Notes under the pieces: generated by a model
What the model was told of the DNA's origin: nothing
The model's database searches: none
What the model saw: the letters and a program-made list of their open reading frames with translations, nothing else
From: an uncultured Pelagibacteraceae bacterium
Lineage (GTDB): Bacteria > Pseudomonadota > Alphaproteobacteria > Pelagibacterales > Pelagibacteraceae
Assembly (NCBI GenBank): GCA_902613755.1
Contig: CACMIH010000007.1
Coordinates: forward strand, 29,383-93,382
Length of the DNA stretch: 64,000 nucleotides
Direction of reading: 5' to 3'
In this document: one piece after another, positions 1 through 8,416 of the stretch
Position numbering within the stretch: the first letter of the stretch is position 1
Layout: each line of letters starts with the position of its first letter
Made by a program: the position numbers and the translations under genes

Positions 1-1
1 T

Positions 2-658
2 TATAAAAAAATTTTATTTCCTAGAGCTACTAAAGATATATGGTCTTCTACAGAAACTACGTTACCCGAAGGAACCAACAAAGAAGATTTTGATAAAGAC
101 TCAGTTCTATCAAGATTTGATCATCAATTAAAAAGTTCTGGCATAATTACTAACTATACTTTGAGTCCAGATTTTTCATGGAGTTCATCAGACATATCTC
201 AAATAAAAAATTATTATCAATTGGAAAAATACATTGTCCTTTTTCCTTTTTGCTCACCCCACTTAACATCAAAGAAATGGCCGTATTATAATGATCTAAT
301 TTCTATAATTGCTGAAAAATTAGATAATAAATTTAAAGTAGTAACTGCACCAGGGCCAGATGAAATAAAAGATGCATCAAATATTAATGCGCTCTGCATA
401 TTAGATAATGGTAAAGCTCTAGATATATCGCAATTATCATCTTTGATTAAAGATAGTTCGTTTGTTATAGCAAATGATACTGGACCTGCTCATATGACTG
501 CACATTTGGGTGCAAAAGGAGTTGCTTTGTTTGGATCTCACACAACCCCTTTTAAAGTTAGTATTGAAAGAGAAAACTTTAAAGCAATACAATCCCCTGA
601 GTTATCAAAACTTTCTGCCGAAAAAGTTTTTGAAAAATTATCAGAGATTATTTCTTAA
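2..658 (+). CDS. Glycosyltransferase family 9 (heptosyltransferase-like), 5' end cut by window
   Basis: The frame is open from the window's left edge, so this is the C-terminal part (about 218 residues) of a longer protein. It keeps the C-terminal nucleotide-sugar half of ADP-heptose:LPS heptosyltransferase-like GT9 enzymes: a strand running into 'FCSPHLTSKKWP' (where GT9 enzymes have the phosphate/lysine loop) and a later 'VIANDTGPAHMTAHLGAKGVALFG' stretch, whose D-T/S-GPxH motif is the family hallmark. The family transfers sugars to lipid A core or other glycolipids at the inner face of the membrane. The 3' end overlaps the convergent permease gene by 18 bp. An internal TTG at 161 gives a shorter frame but is unlikely to be the true start because coding similarity continues upstream. 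Confidence 0.8.
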   Translation, partial: YKKILFPRATKDIWSSTETTLPEGTNKEDFDKDSVLSRFDHQLKSSGIITNYTLSPDFSWSSSDISQIKNYYQLEKYIVLFPFCSPHLTSKKWPYYNDLISIIAEKLDNKFKVVTAPGPDEIKDASNINALCILDNGKALDISQLSSLIKDSSFVIANDTGPAHMTAHLGAKGVALFGSHTTPFKVSIERENFKAIQSPELSKLSAEKVFEKLSEIIS

Positions 659-1723
659 CTTTTCTAATATTCTTAAAAATATAGGAACAGTTAAAAGAAT
701 AAAAAGTAATCTAATTATATGATGAAAAGCAACAAAGTCGGGATCTAAATCAAATGCAATTGCTATAACAGCTACCTCATAAATTCCACCAGGGCTAAAT
801 GATAATATCAATGTTAAGATATTTGTATCAACAAAGAACGTAGCAACATAAGCTGCAATCAAACCTAATATCACCAATATAGTTGTAGCAACTATGCTAT
901 GAAGTGAATTATTAGCAATTTCTTTAATAGTTTTTTCAGCAAATCTACAACCTACAGAAGCTCCTAAAATTAAAAGGCAAAAATTAATCGACGCATCTGG
1001 CAATTTATATGAAGCAATATCTGTTATTTGCAATAATCCACTGGCAAATAATGTTCCAGATAGTAAAGCAGCTGGAATTTTAATTTTATCAAAAATAAAT
1101 ATGAAAAATAAGGATGTAATTATAAGTAATATTAGATGTATATGGTTCTGACCCATGTAGTCGAATTTATCTAAAAGCAGCGCATCAGAACCAGTGTTGT
1201 TCACAATAATAAATGGAATAACAGTTATGATAATAATTAATCGTATTAAATGTGAGGTTGCGACTTGAGATAGGTCAGTTTTTTCATGCTCTGCTAAAAT
1301 CATTAAAGGACCTAAAGCTCCTGGAGCAGCTGAAAATATTGAAGCTTTTTCACCATAACCAGAAAATTTTTGAAGATATTTGGAAACAATAAGAATGCAA
1401 ACTATTATATAGATTAGCATAATAAAAGAAGTCCAAATCCAATTGATCATTTGATTAAATAAATTTTGATCGATGTAATTACCAATATGCAAACCTAAAA
1501 TAATCAAAATTGAACTTAGGGCTAATTTTGGCATTTTTACTTTTAGGCCAGCTAAAGCCCCTATAGATGTAACAATCATTGGCCCCAACATCCACGCGAG
1601 TGGTATATTGTAGTAATCTGCAACAATTGCACTTGGTATTGAAATTATAATTACTGAGATAAACTTTTTTGAAAAAAGTTGTTTTGAACTTTCAAGATAA
1701 GATTCAATATGTTGTTTGATCAT
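641..1723 (-). CDS. AbrB-family integral membrane permease
   Basis: This 360-residue, very hydrophobic protein has about ten membrane segments in two related halves, as in the AbrB (PF05145) family. The typical Gly/Pro-rich stretches are visible: 'IPLAWMLGPMIVTSIGALAG' in the first half and 'FSPGGIYEVAVIAIAFDLDP' in the second. AbrB proteins are little-characterised permeases, often found near tripartite tricarboxylate transporters; here a tctCBA set starts divergently 216 bp away. The substrate cannot be told from sequence. The ATG at 1723 is followed by an amphipathic lead-in ahead of the first membrane span. The stop lies within the 3' end of the convergent glycosyltransferase. Confidence 0.75.
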   Translation of the reverse strand: MIKQHIESYLESSKQLFSKKFISVIIISIPSAIVADYYNIPLAWMLGPMIVTSIGALAGLKVKMPKLALSSILIILGLHIGNYIDQNLFNQMINWIWTSFIMLIYIIVCILIVSKYLQKFSGYGEKASIFSAAPGALGPLMILAEHEKTDLSQVATSHLIRLIIIITVIPFIIVNNTGSDALLLDKFDYMGQNHIHLILLIITSLFFIFIFDKIKIPAALLSGTLFASGLLQITDIASYKLPDASINFCLLILGASVGCRFAEKTIKEIANNSLHSIVATTILVILGLIAAYVATFFVDTNILTLILSFSPGGIYEVAVIAIAFDLDPDFVAFHHIIRLLFILLTVPIFLRILEKLRNNL

Positions 1724-1893
1724 TCATTATGCTTCTATCATCAACTATTCAAAAGATAAGAGAAAATGTGTTAGTGCAGAAATTGAATTTTAATTCAGTT
1801 AAAAAAAATAAAACGATATATTTTGTTAATATTATTTTGTTAAAATTTTTTCAATTAAAAGTTGTGTTACTTAATTACAGGTTGCATAAACAG

Positions 1894-1931
1894 AAAGACT
1901 ATAATTAACTGTCTTTTTTAAATTAGAGAGG
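1894..1931 (+). promoter_or_regulatory. tctC leader: -10-like box, weak hairpin and strong ribosome binding site
   Basis: The 216-bp gap between the divergent AbrB and tctC genes contains a TATAAT at 1900-1905, with no good -35 at normal spacing. This box sits in the loop of a 6-bp inverted repeat (AAAGAC 1894-1899 / GTCTTT 1911-1916) that runs into T residues, so the segment could be either a promoter or a weak terminator-like hairpin. A clear Shine-Dalgarno (AGAGAGG, 1925-1931) lies 8 bp before the tctC ATG, stronger than at most genes here. The rest of the gap, 1724-1890, is AT-rich with nothing recognisable. Confidence 0.35.
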
Positions 1932-1939
1932 AATAAATA

Positions 1940-2920
1940 ATGAAAAACTTAAAAAAAATAGTTTCAGTATTATTCTCAGCAATCCTATTATTCTCAGCAA
2001 CAACTAGTAACTCAGTGGCAATTGATAAATTGCACTTTGTTATCGGTGGTGGTGCTGGTGGTGGTTGGGATGGAACTGCTAGAGGTACTGGAGAAGCTTT
2101 GACTAAAGCTGGAATGTTAAGCGGTGCATCATTTGAAAATATGTCAGGTGGTGGTGGTGGTAAAGCTTTAGCTTACATGATTAACACTAAACCTGCTAAT
2201 ACAGTTTTAGTTCAATCTACACCATTGGTATTAAGATCAATTACTAGACACAAAGGATATGTAAAAGGTAGTGGAACTTTATCTTATAAAGATGTTGTGC
2301 CAATTGCTGGAGTAATCGGTGATTACGGAGCTATTGCAGTTGCTAAAAGTTCATCTTTTAAAAATTTTAAAGATGTAGTTGATGCATATAAAAAAGATCC
2401 AAGTTCAGTTAAAATGGCTGGTGGATCAGTAAGAGGAAGCATGGACCATTTAATTGGCGCTTTAGCTTTCCAAGCAGCAGGTGCAGATCCAAATGCAGTT
2501 CAATACATTCCATATGATGCTGGTGGTAAAGCATTAGCTGGACTTTTATCTGGAGAAACTCAAATCATCTCAACAGGTTTAGGTGAATTGATGGGTGCAA
2601 GAGACCAAGTAAGAATTATTGGGATCACTGCTCCTTCAAGAGTTTCTGATGCACCGGATGCACCAACTCTTAAAGAACAAGGATACGATGTACAATTCGT
2701 TAACTGGAGAGGTTTCTTTGGCCCTCCAGGTATGAGTAATGCTGATAGATCAGCTATTGCAAAAATGCTTGGCGATGTACAAAAAACTCCTGAATGGGAA
2801 ACTGTCAGAGCAAGAAATGCTTGGGTTAATATTTATAACCCGGAAGGTAAGTTTGTTTCTTTCTTAGAAAAACAAACACAAGAAATGACAGCTCTTATGA
2901 AAAAACTAGGAGTTATATAA
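1940..2920 (+). CDS. tctC: TctC-type periplasmic substrate-binding protein of a tripartite tricarboxylate transporter
   Basis: This 326-residue protein has an N-terminal signal peptide (Lys-rich start, hydrophobic core, cleavage around residues 25-28). Its Gly-rich 'FVIGGGAGGGWDGTARG' region and later 'VQYIPYDAGGKALAGLLSGE' and 'PGMSNADR' segments are characteristic of TctC/Bug receptors. Such proteins trap carboxylates or other small organic acids in the periplasm and deliver them to TctAB. It is the first gene of tctC-tctB-tctA and has the strongest ribosome binding site of the cluster, consistent with a receptor made in excess over its permease. The ligand cannot be assigned; the overlapping amine oxidase downstream is the best clue. 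Confidence 0.9.
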   Translation: MKNLKKIVSVLFSAILLFSATTSNSVAIDKLHFVIGGGAGGGWDGTARGTGEALTKAGMLSGASFENMSGGGGGKALAYMINTKPANTVLVQSTPLVLRSITRHKGYVKGSGTLSYKDVVPIAGVIGDYGAIAVAKSSSFKNFKDVVDAYKKDPSSVKMAGGSVRGSMDHLIGALAFQAAGADPNAVQYIPYDAGGKALAGLLSGETQIISTGLGELMGARDQVRIIGITAPSRVSDAPDAPTLKEQGYDVQFVNWRGFFGPPGMSNADRSAIAKMLGDVQKTPEWETVRARNAWVNIYNPEGKFVSFLEKQTQEMTALMKKLGVI

Positions 2921-2947
2921 TCCTTAGGATTATTTGAAATTAGAGCA

Positions 2948-3418
2948 GTGAATATAAATATTACAAAAATTATATCACTGCTCTTTTTTATTTTTTCAGC
3001 ATTTTATTTATATACTGCTTACCAAATTCAAGTATTTGCATTTGATGAAAATGCACCATTTAATGCACGAACATTTCCAATTTATTTAGGTTATGCAGGA
3101 TTATTTTTTTCTGGATTAAAACTTATTTTACCAGACCCAAATACTATTAAAGTTGTTCATCAAAACTTAGAGTATAAAAAAACAGGTATTCTTATACTGA
3201 TTGCTATTATTTATGGAGCTACAATTTTAAAAGTAGGTTATTTCTTGACCACTTCTTTATTTTTATTTGCTTCATATTATTTTTTAGGAGAACGAAGGTG
3301 GATATTAATGTTTTTATTATCTTTTCCATTTGTTGCTGCCTTTATGTATTTGCTTCATGGTATTCTTGATATTTATTTAAGAGATCCATTCTTACAATCA
3401 ATCGGGGTCATGGGATGA
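2948..3418 (+). CDS. tctB: TctB-type small membrane subunit of tripartite tricarboxylate transporter
   Basis: This 156-residue protein has four predicted membrane segments, the size and topology of TctB, the poorly conserved small membrane subunit of the TTT transporter. It starts with GTG 27 bp after tctC, and its stop overlaps the tctA start (ATGA at 3415-3418). Identification rests on position between tctC and tctA plus size and hydrophobicity; the residue pattern alone would be weak. With TctA it forms the inner-membrane complex that uses an ion gradient to import the solute captured by TctC. Confidence 0.85.
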   Translation: MNINITKIISLLFFIFSAFYLYTAYQIQVFAFDENAPFNARTFPIYLGYAGLFFSGLKLILPDPNTIKVVHQNLEYKKTGILILIAIIYGATILKVGYFLTTSLFLFASYYFLGERRWILMFLLSFPFVAAFMYLLHGILDIYLRDPFLQSIGVMG

Positions 3419-4917
3419 TTGAAGGGATATTAATTGGATTAACTACAGCACTTACGCTTCAAAATATATTAATGGTAATGGTTGGATGTTTTTTCGGAAC
3501 AATCATTGGAATGCTTCCTGGACTTGGTCCAATGACTGCAATTGCTCTAATGATACCAATTACTTATGGCTTTGATCCTGCAACAGGATTGATTTTGATG
3601 GCAGGGGTTTATTATGGAGCAGTATTTGGCGGATCTACTTCTTCTATATTATTAAATGCACCAGGAGTTCCAGGAACTGTCGCAACTTCATTTGATGGTT
3701 ATCCAATGGCTCAACAAGGTAAAGCAGGTAAGGCTTTAGCGATTGCTGCATGGAGTTCTTTTGCTGGTGGAACATTATCAGCAATTTATTTATTGTTTAT
3801 GGCACCAAGTTTATCAAAAGTAAGCTTATCTTTTAGATCACCAGATTATTTTGCTTTAATGATTTTAGGTTTAACTGCAATTGCGGCTTTTTCATCTAAA
3901 GGTCAATTTTTAAAAGCAATGATGATGGTGGTCCTAGGCTTGATGTTAGCTTCAGTTGGTCAAGATAGTTTGTCTGATATCACAAGATTTACATTTGATA
4001 ATATGAACTTAACTGATGGAATTAGTTTTGTACTTGTTGTGATGGCAACATTTGCAATGAGTGAAGCTTTAACAATTATTTTAAAAAGAAATGATCCAAC
4101 CAGTGCTGCTAAACAAGTTTCTTTAACAGAACTAGGTTCAATTAGAATTAATAAAGAAGAACGTACAAAAATGTATAAAACAATTCCAAGATCATCAATT
4201 ATTGGTTTTTTAATTGGTGTATTACCAGGAGCAGGTGCAACAATTGCATCTTTTTTAGCTTATGGAATGGAAAGAAATGTAGTCAGTGATGAAGAGAAAG
4301 AAAAATTTGGCAAAGGGAGTGTAAATGGTTTATCTGCACCAGAAACTGCAAATAATGCTGCTTGCTCAGGTTCTTTTGTTCCAATGCTTACTTTAGGAAT
4401 TCCTGGAAGCGGAACTACAGCTGTAATGCTAGGAGCTTTATTAGGTTTTGGAGTCCAGCCTGGTCCTAGACTTTATATGACTAACCCCGAAATTTTTTGG
4501 TCAATAATTATGTCTATGTACATTGGAATGGTAATTTTGCTTATATTAAACTTACCACTTATTCCTTACATAGCTAGAATTCTTGCTGTTCCTAAAAATT
4601 ACTTAATTCCTTTAATTTTATTTTTCTCTGTAACTGGTATTTATGTAATGTCATTTAATAACTTTGATATTTATTTAATGATTGGGATAGCCGTAGTAGC
4701 AACTTTTATGCGTTTATATGATTTCCCAATGCCACCACTAATACTTGCCTTTGTGCTAGGAGGGTTAATGGAAGAAAACTTAAGACGATCTTTGTTATTA
4801 AGCAATGGTTCGTGGGAATTTTTATGGGACAGAACCTTAACTTTATGTATACTTGCGACAACAATATTTATTGTATTTTGGCAAATATACAAGACTGTAA
4901 AGCAAAATGTTAAATAG
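3415..4917 (+). CDS. tctA: TctA-type large permease subunit of tripartite tricarboxylate transporter
   Basis: At 500 residues with about 10-12 membrane segments this matches TctA in length and motifs. The N-terminal 'GTIIGMLPGLGPMTAIALMIP' and the repeated internal 'IGFLIGVLPGAGATIASFLAYG' are the paired family signatures, and 'TLGIPGSGTTAVMLGALLGFG' is also typical. TctA forms the translocation path for the solute delivered by TctC. It overlaps tctB by 4 bp and the amine oxidase by 11 bp, indicating tight co-expression of transporter and enzyme. Confidence 0.93.
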   Translation: MIEGILIGLTTALTLQNILMVMVGCFFGTIIGMLPGLGPMTAIALMIPITYGFDPATGLILMAGVYYGAVFGGSTSSILLNAPGVPGTVATSFDGYPMAQQGKAGKALAIAAWSSFAGGTLSAIYLLFMAPSLSKVSLSFRSPDYFALMILGLTAIAAFSSKGQFLKAMMMVVLGLMLASVGQDSLSDITRFTFDNMNLTDGISFVLVVMATFAMSEALTIILKRNDPTSAAKQVSLTELGSIRINKEERTKMYKTIPRSSIIGFLIGVLPGAGATIASFLAYGMERNVVSDEEKEKFGKGSVNGLSAPETANNAACSGSFVPMLTLGIPGSGTTAVMLGALLGFGVQPGPRLYMTNPEIFWSIIMSMYIGMVILLILNLPLIPYIARILAVPKNYLIPLILFFSVTGIYVMSFNNFDIYLMIGIAVVATFMRLYDFPMPPLILAFVLGGLMEENLRRSLLLSNGSWEFLWDRTLTLCILATTIFIVFWQIYKTVKQNVK

Positions 4918-6256
4918 AAGAAAATTTTTAAAAGCAGCAATCTCAACTTTAGCTTTCACAGCAATACCTCAACTTTCATTTTCTCAATCTAATCCAGATG
5001 TTGTTGTCATTGGTGGAGGTTCCTCTGGATTATCAGCAGCTGCTGAGCTAATGAAGAAAGGTAAATCAGTAGTATGTGTGGAAGCAATGAGCCGAAAAGG
5101 TGGAAGATGTTTTACAGATACCTCAATATTTGGAGTGCCTTACGATTTAGGTGGACATTGGTTACATAATTTTAATTTTAATCAAATAGCAAAGTATGGA
5201 AAGGAACAAAAAGATACATTCGATATTTATAAAGATCCAGACAAAGTCCTTATTTATGACGGTCCAAAAAAAATAACAGGCATGAAAGTTTATAGTATGT
5301 ACAAAAAATTGGGAAAATTAAAAAGAGGGTCCAAAAATGATGTTCCCTTGGTTGAAAAAGTAAAACCTAAATGGTTAGAAAATGAGTGGTTTGCAACAGC
5401 TCATCAACTAAGATTTGCTTGTTCATCTGGAAAAGATATTTCTGATTATACGGCAGCGGATAGTTTTTATAATTGGGAAAGTTATGGTGAAGGTGATCAA
5501 GGTGGTGATGGATTTGTAAAGCAGGGATATGGGGCTTTACTTGCTCATTATAGGCAAAATGTGCCAGTTCAATTGAAAACAATTGTAAGCGAGGTCAAAT
5601 GGGATAATAAGGGCGTTAAGGTAATCACAAATAAAGGAACTATAAGCGCTAAAGCTTGTGTTATAACAATTTCTACATCAGCATTTAATTCTGGAAAGAT
5701 TAAATTTACTCCAGCATTACCTCTTGAAAAATATGAGGCATATGATGCGGTACCTTGTGGGACTTATAATCATATCACATTACAGCTAAAAGATGACTTC
5801 TATAATGAGTTCAAGGTAAAACCAGATGTATATTTTACTTCAAAAATTAATTCTAAAGGATTAGAAACTCCCAGAGGATATTGTTCAACAATGAGATTAC
5901 ATAATTCAAATATATCATACTTTGATGTAGGTGGACAATTTGCTAAGGATATGGAAAAAGCAGGGAGTAAGGCCGGTATAGATTTTGTTTTACAAGACTT
6001 ACGAAACATTTTTGGATCTAATTTTGATAAATTTTTTATTAAAGGACATATGACAAGCTGGGGAAAAAATCCATATACTTTGGGTTCATGGGCCTCAGCA
6101 ACTCCAGGCAAAGCTAAATTAAGAAAAAATATTAAAACTTCAGTTGGAAATAGACTATTTTTTGCTGGAGAAGCTACAGCAAAAAATTATGGAACAGTCC
6201 ACGGAGCAGATAGAAGTGGCCTAAGAGTGGCAAAAGAAGTTTTAAAATTAATTTAA
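4907..6256 (+). CDS. Tat-exported flavin amine oxidase
   Basis: This 449-residue protein starts with a twin-arginine signal ('NRRKFLKAAI' at residues 3-12, a hydrophobic stretch, then a likely cleavage near 'SFSQS'). A Rossmann FAD-binding motif (VIGGGSSGLSAA) follows, then the 'GGRCFT' segment and the C-terminal 'LFFAGEATAKNYGTVHGADRSG' flavin-contact region of the monoamine/polyamine oxidase superfamily. It should be folded with FAD in the cytoplasm and exported to the periplasm, oxidising an amine there. The start lies inside the end of tctA, so it probably belongs to the tct operon and may act on, or produce, the transported compound. The exact substrate is unknown. Confidence 0.85.
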   Translation: MLNRRKFLKAAISTLAFTAIPQLSFSQSNPDVVVIGGGSSGLSAAAELMKKGKSVVCVEAMSRKGGRCFTDTSIFGVPYDLGGHWLHNFNFNQIAKYGKEQKDTFDIYKDPDKVLIYDGPKKITGMKVYSMYKKLGKLKRGSKNDVPLVEKVKPKWLENEWFATAHQLRFACSSGKDISDYTAADSFYNWESYGEGDQGGDGFVKQGYGALLAHYRQNVPVQLKTIVSEVKWDNKGVKVITNKGTISAKACVITISTSAFNSGKIKFTPALPLEKYEAYDAVPCGTYNHITLQLKDDFYNEFKVKPDVYFTSKINSKGLETPRGYCSTMRLHNSNISYFDVGGQFAKDMEKAGSKAGIDFVLQDLRNIFGSNFDKFFIKGHMTSWGKNPYTLGSWASATPGKAKLRKNIKTSVGNRLFFAGEATAKNYGTVHGADRSGLRVAKEVLKLI

Positions 6257-7330
6257 TATCTTTTTGTATTCTTCAATTATTTTAGACCATTGGAATTTAT
6301 AAACAAATTCTTTTGCGTTTTTTCCATAATCTAGATATTTTTTATTTTCCAACATTGTATTAATAGAAGAATAAATATCATCTAGATTGTTACCATTACA
6401 TATTAAGCCAGTTTTTTCATGGTCAATTGCATCTGCTGCACCGCCATCTTTTCCACCAAGTGAAGGTATTCCGTACTGAGCTGCTTCAACATATGCAATT
6501 CCAAAACCCTCAACTGATTTTTTATGAATTATTGATGGCATTACAAATATATTTGATTTTGAAACTAATGCATTTTTAAGATCATTACTAATATCTTTAA
6601 AAAACATAACTTGAGCTTCAAGATCTAACTCTTTAACTAGCTTTTTAATATTTTCTTCTTCTTCTCCATAGCCAACACAAATGTAAACAATATCAGGATA
6701 AATTTGTTTTAAATTTCTTAAAGCCATCACTATTTTTTCATGATTTTTACGCTTATCAAACCTTGAAACTGTAATTAGTCTTGGATTTTTAAATTTAAGT
6801 ATACTTTGAACTTTATCTAAATTTTTTTTATTTAATTCTTCGGCTGGATCTACTCCTGGGTTAATTACAATTACTTTATTTGCATTAACTCCAACTTCTA
6901 TTGCTAGATTTTTTGTAAACTTAGAATTTGCTATAACTTTTTCAACATTATTTAAAACACTAAGCACTCTTTTGTTTTGACCAGAACCTTTAGGATGGTT
7001 GATTTCTTTACTATGAATTAAACAGTATTTTTTCTTAGAGGTTTTAATAAGCTCTAAACTTTTCCAATGATCAGCAATAATACCATTTATTTTATTTTCT
7101 TTAATATATTCGTTAATTAATTGCGCTTTTCTATATTTTCTAAGTAATTTAATTCCTCCTAATCTTTCGATAGAAAAAGCGGCTTGTTCATCAAATTCTT
7201 TATGACCTTCTATATGATCTGCAAAAACTTTTATCATAAAGTTTTTGGATAGTTCTCTAGAAAGGCCCCACATAAGACTTTGCATACCACCAAGCTCAGG
7301 TGGGAATGATCTAGTTATAATTAGATACAT
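6248..7330 (-). CDS. Glycosyltransferase family 4 (GT-B fold)
   Basis: The 360-residue sequence opens with 'TRSFPPELGGMQSLMWGL', the N-terminal glycine loop of GT4 enzymes. The second half has the nucleotide-sugar site: 'LITVSRFDKRKNHEKIV' and the EX7E-type 'SVEGFGIAYVEAAQYGIPSLG'. It transfers a sugar from an NDP donor to a lipid-linked or membrane glycan; donor and acceptor are not predictable. It follows the thioredoxin-fold gene with a one-base overlap (7330) and converges on the amine oxidase with a 9-bp overlap. No membrane segment is apparent. Confidence 0.88.
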   Translation of the reverse strand: MYLIITRSFPPELGGMQSLMWGLSRELSKNFMIKVFADHIEGHKEFDEQAAFSIERLGGIKLLRKYRKAQLINEYIKENKINGIIADHWKSLELIKTSKKKYCLIHSKEINHPKGSGQNKRVLSVLNNVEKVIANSKFTKNLAIEVGVNANKVIVINPGVDPAEELNKKNLDKVQSILKFKNPRLITVSRFDKRKNHEKIVMALRNLKQIYPDIVYICVGYGEEEENIKKLVKELDLEAQVMFFKDISNDLKNALVSKSNIFVMPSIIHKKSVEGFGIAYVEAAQYGIPSLGGKDGGAADAIDHEKTGLICNGNNLDDIYSSINTMLENKKYLDYGKNAKEFVYKFQWSKIIEEYKKILN

Positions 7331-7884
7331 TAATCATACTTCCATTTAATACCACAGCCTGCGCTTGGTATTTGATTTTTAGGACCTTTTCCGGTTTCAG
7401 CTATTTGCCTCATAGCTGTTAGCAGATCACTTTCTCCGTCTTTAACTGGAATAAACTTTTTAAGTTCTCTTAATCGTCCTCTGTATTGAAGTTCTAGATT
7501 TTTATTATAGCCAAAGAAATCTGGAGTACATACAGCATCATATGCTTTAGCAATTTCTTGAGTTTCATCATGCAGATAAGGAAAATTAAAATGATTTTTA
7601 TTTGAAAATTTGATCATGTTTTCAAATGAGTCTTCTGGATAATTTACAAAATCGTTTGAGCATATAGCAACTGTGTTGATCCCAATTTTTTTTAATTCAC
7701 TACAATCTTCAACTAATTCTTTTGTAATAGCTTTTACATATGGGCAATGGTTGCAAATGAACATTATTAAAGTTCCATTTTCACCTTTGATGTCATTTAA
7801 GGACAGAATTTTATTATCAGTGGATTTTAATTCAAATGGAATAGCTTTTTGACCAAAATCACATATTGGAGTTTGTATAGGCAT
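7330..7884 (-). CDS. Thioredoxin-fold (AhpC/TSA-Redoxin type) protein
   Basis: This 184-residue protein has a redoxin-like fold with an active-site-like 'FICNHCPYVKAI' (CxxC: C-N-H-C) near residue 45 and the later cis-Pro region 'AVCTPDFFGYNKNLELQYRGRL'. It resembles the TlpA/AhpC-like 'thioredoxin family protein' group, expected to carry out thiol-disulfide or peroxide chemistry in the cytoplasm; no signal peptide is visible. It is the first gene of a two-gene unit with the GT4 gene. Its start is only 19 bp from the divergent gamma carbonic anhydrase gene. Confidence 0.82.
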   Translation of the reverse strand: MPIQTPICDFGQKAIPFELKSTDNKILSLNDIKGENGTLIMFICNHCPYVKAITKELVEDCSELKKIGINTVAICSNDFVNYPEDSFENMIKFSNKNHFNFPYLHDETQEIAKAYDAVCTPDFFGYNKNLELQYRGRLRELKKFIPVKDGESDLLTAMRQIAETGKGPKNQIPSAGCGIKWKYD

Positions 7885-7903
7885 AATGTAAAATATATAA
7901 ATT
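7885..7903. promoter_or_regulatory. Compact divergent promoter, probably giving leaderless mRNAs
   Basis: Only 19 bp separate the two divergent start codons. On the minus strand a TATATT lies 7 nt before the redoxin ATG; on the plus strand TAAAAT (7889-7894) lies 9 nt before the carbonic anhydrase ATG. This places both transcription starts at or next to the initiation codons, with no room for a Shine-Dalgarno. Any -35 elements would lie inside the opposing coding sequence. Confidence 0.45.
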
Positions 7904-8416
7904 ATGTTTTATGATTTAAAAGATAAAAAACCAAAAAACTCTGGCGAAAATTGGGTAGCTCCTAATGCAACAGTAATTGGTGATGTTACTTTAGAAAAAA
8001 ATACAAGTATTTGGTTCAATGCAGTTCTTAGAGGAGATATTGAAAATATTCATATTGGTGAAGGATCTAATGTGCAAGACGGAAGTGTTTTACACACTGA
8101 TCCTGGATGTCCTTTAAAAGTAGGAAAAAATGTTACTGTTGGGCATTTAGTTATGCTCCATGGATGTACCATAGGAGATAACAGTTTAATTGGAATTGGA
8201 GCTGTCATCTTAAATAAAGCTAATATTGGAAAAAATTGTATTATCGGTGCTAAAGCTTTAATTACAGAAAATAAAGTCATTCCTGATAATTCTTTAGTTG
8301 TTGGATCTCCGGGTAAAGTTGTTAGAGAAGTTACAGAGGAAGAAAAAAAAGTAGTATTTGAAAACACAAAACATTATCAAGAAAATTGGAAAAAATATTC
8401 TAAATCAATATTTTAA
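7904..8416 (+). CDS. Gamma-class carbonic anhydrase family protein
   Basis: This 170-residue protein is a left-handed beta-helix with hexapeptide repeats ('IGDVTLEKNTSIWFNAVLRGDIENIHIG' onward). The metal-binding histidines of gamma carbonic anhydrases are present at 'LHTDPG', 'VGHLVMLHGC', plus the Arg-Asp pair in 'LRGD'. Family members are trimers with Zn or Fe at subunit interfaces and interconvert CO2 and bicarbonate; many YrdA-type homologues have no demonstrated activity, so function is likely but not certain. The stop codon shares a base with the ATG of the next gene (TAATG), implying co-transcription with the exported-protein cluster. Confidence 0.88.
   Translation: MFYDLKDKKPKNSGENWVAPNATVIGDVTLEKNTSIWFNAVLRGDIENIHIGEGSNVQDGSVLHTDPGCPLKVGKNVTVGHLVMLHGCTIGDNSLIGIGAVILNKANIGKNCIIGAKALITENKVIPDNSLVVGSPGKVVREVTEEEKKVVFENTKHYQENWKKYSKSIF

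Noticed and set aside
510..722. Plus-strand 70-codon frame overlapping two genes
   Set aside because: Lies over the family-9 glycosyltransferase and the AbrB gene in other frames and has no recognisable protein character.
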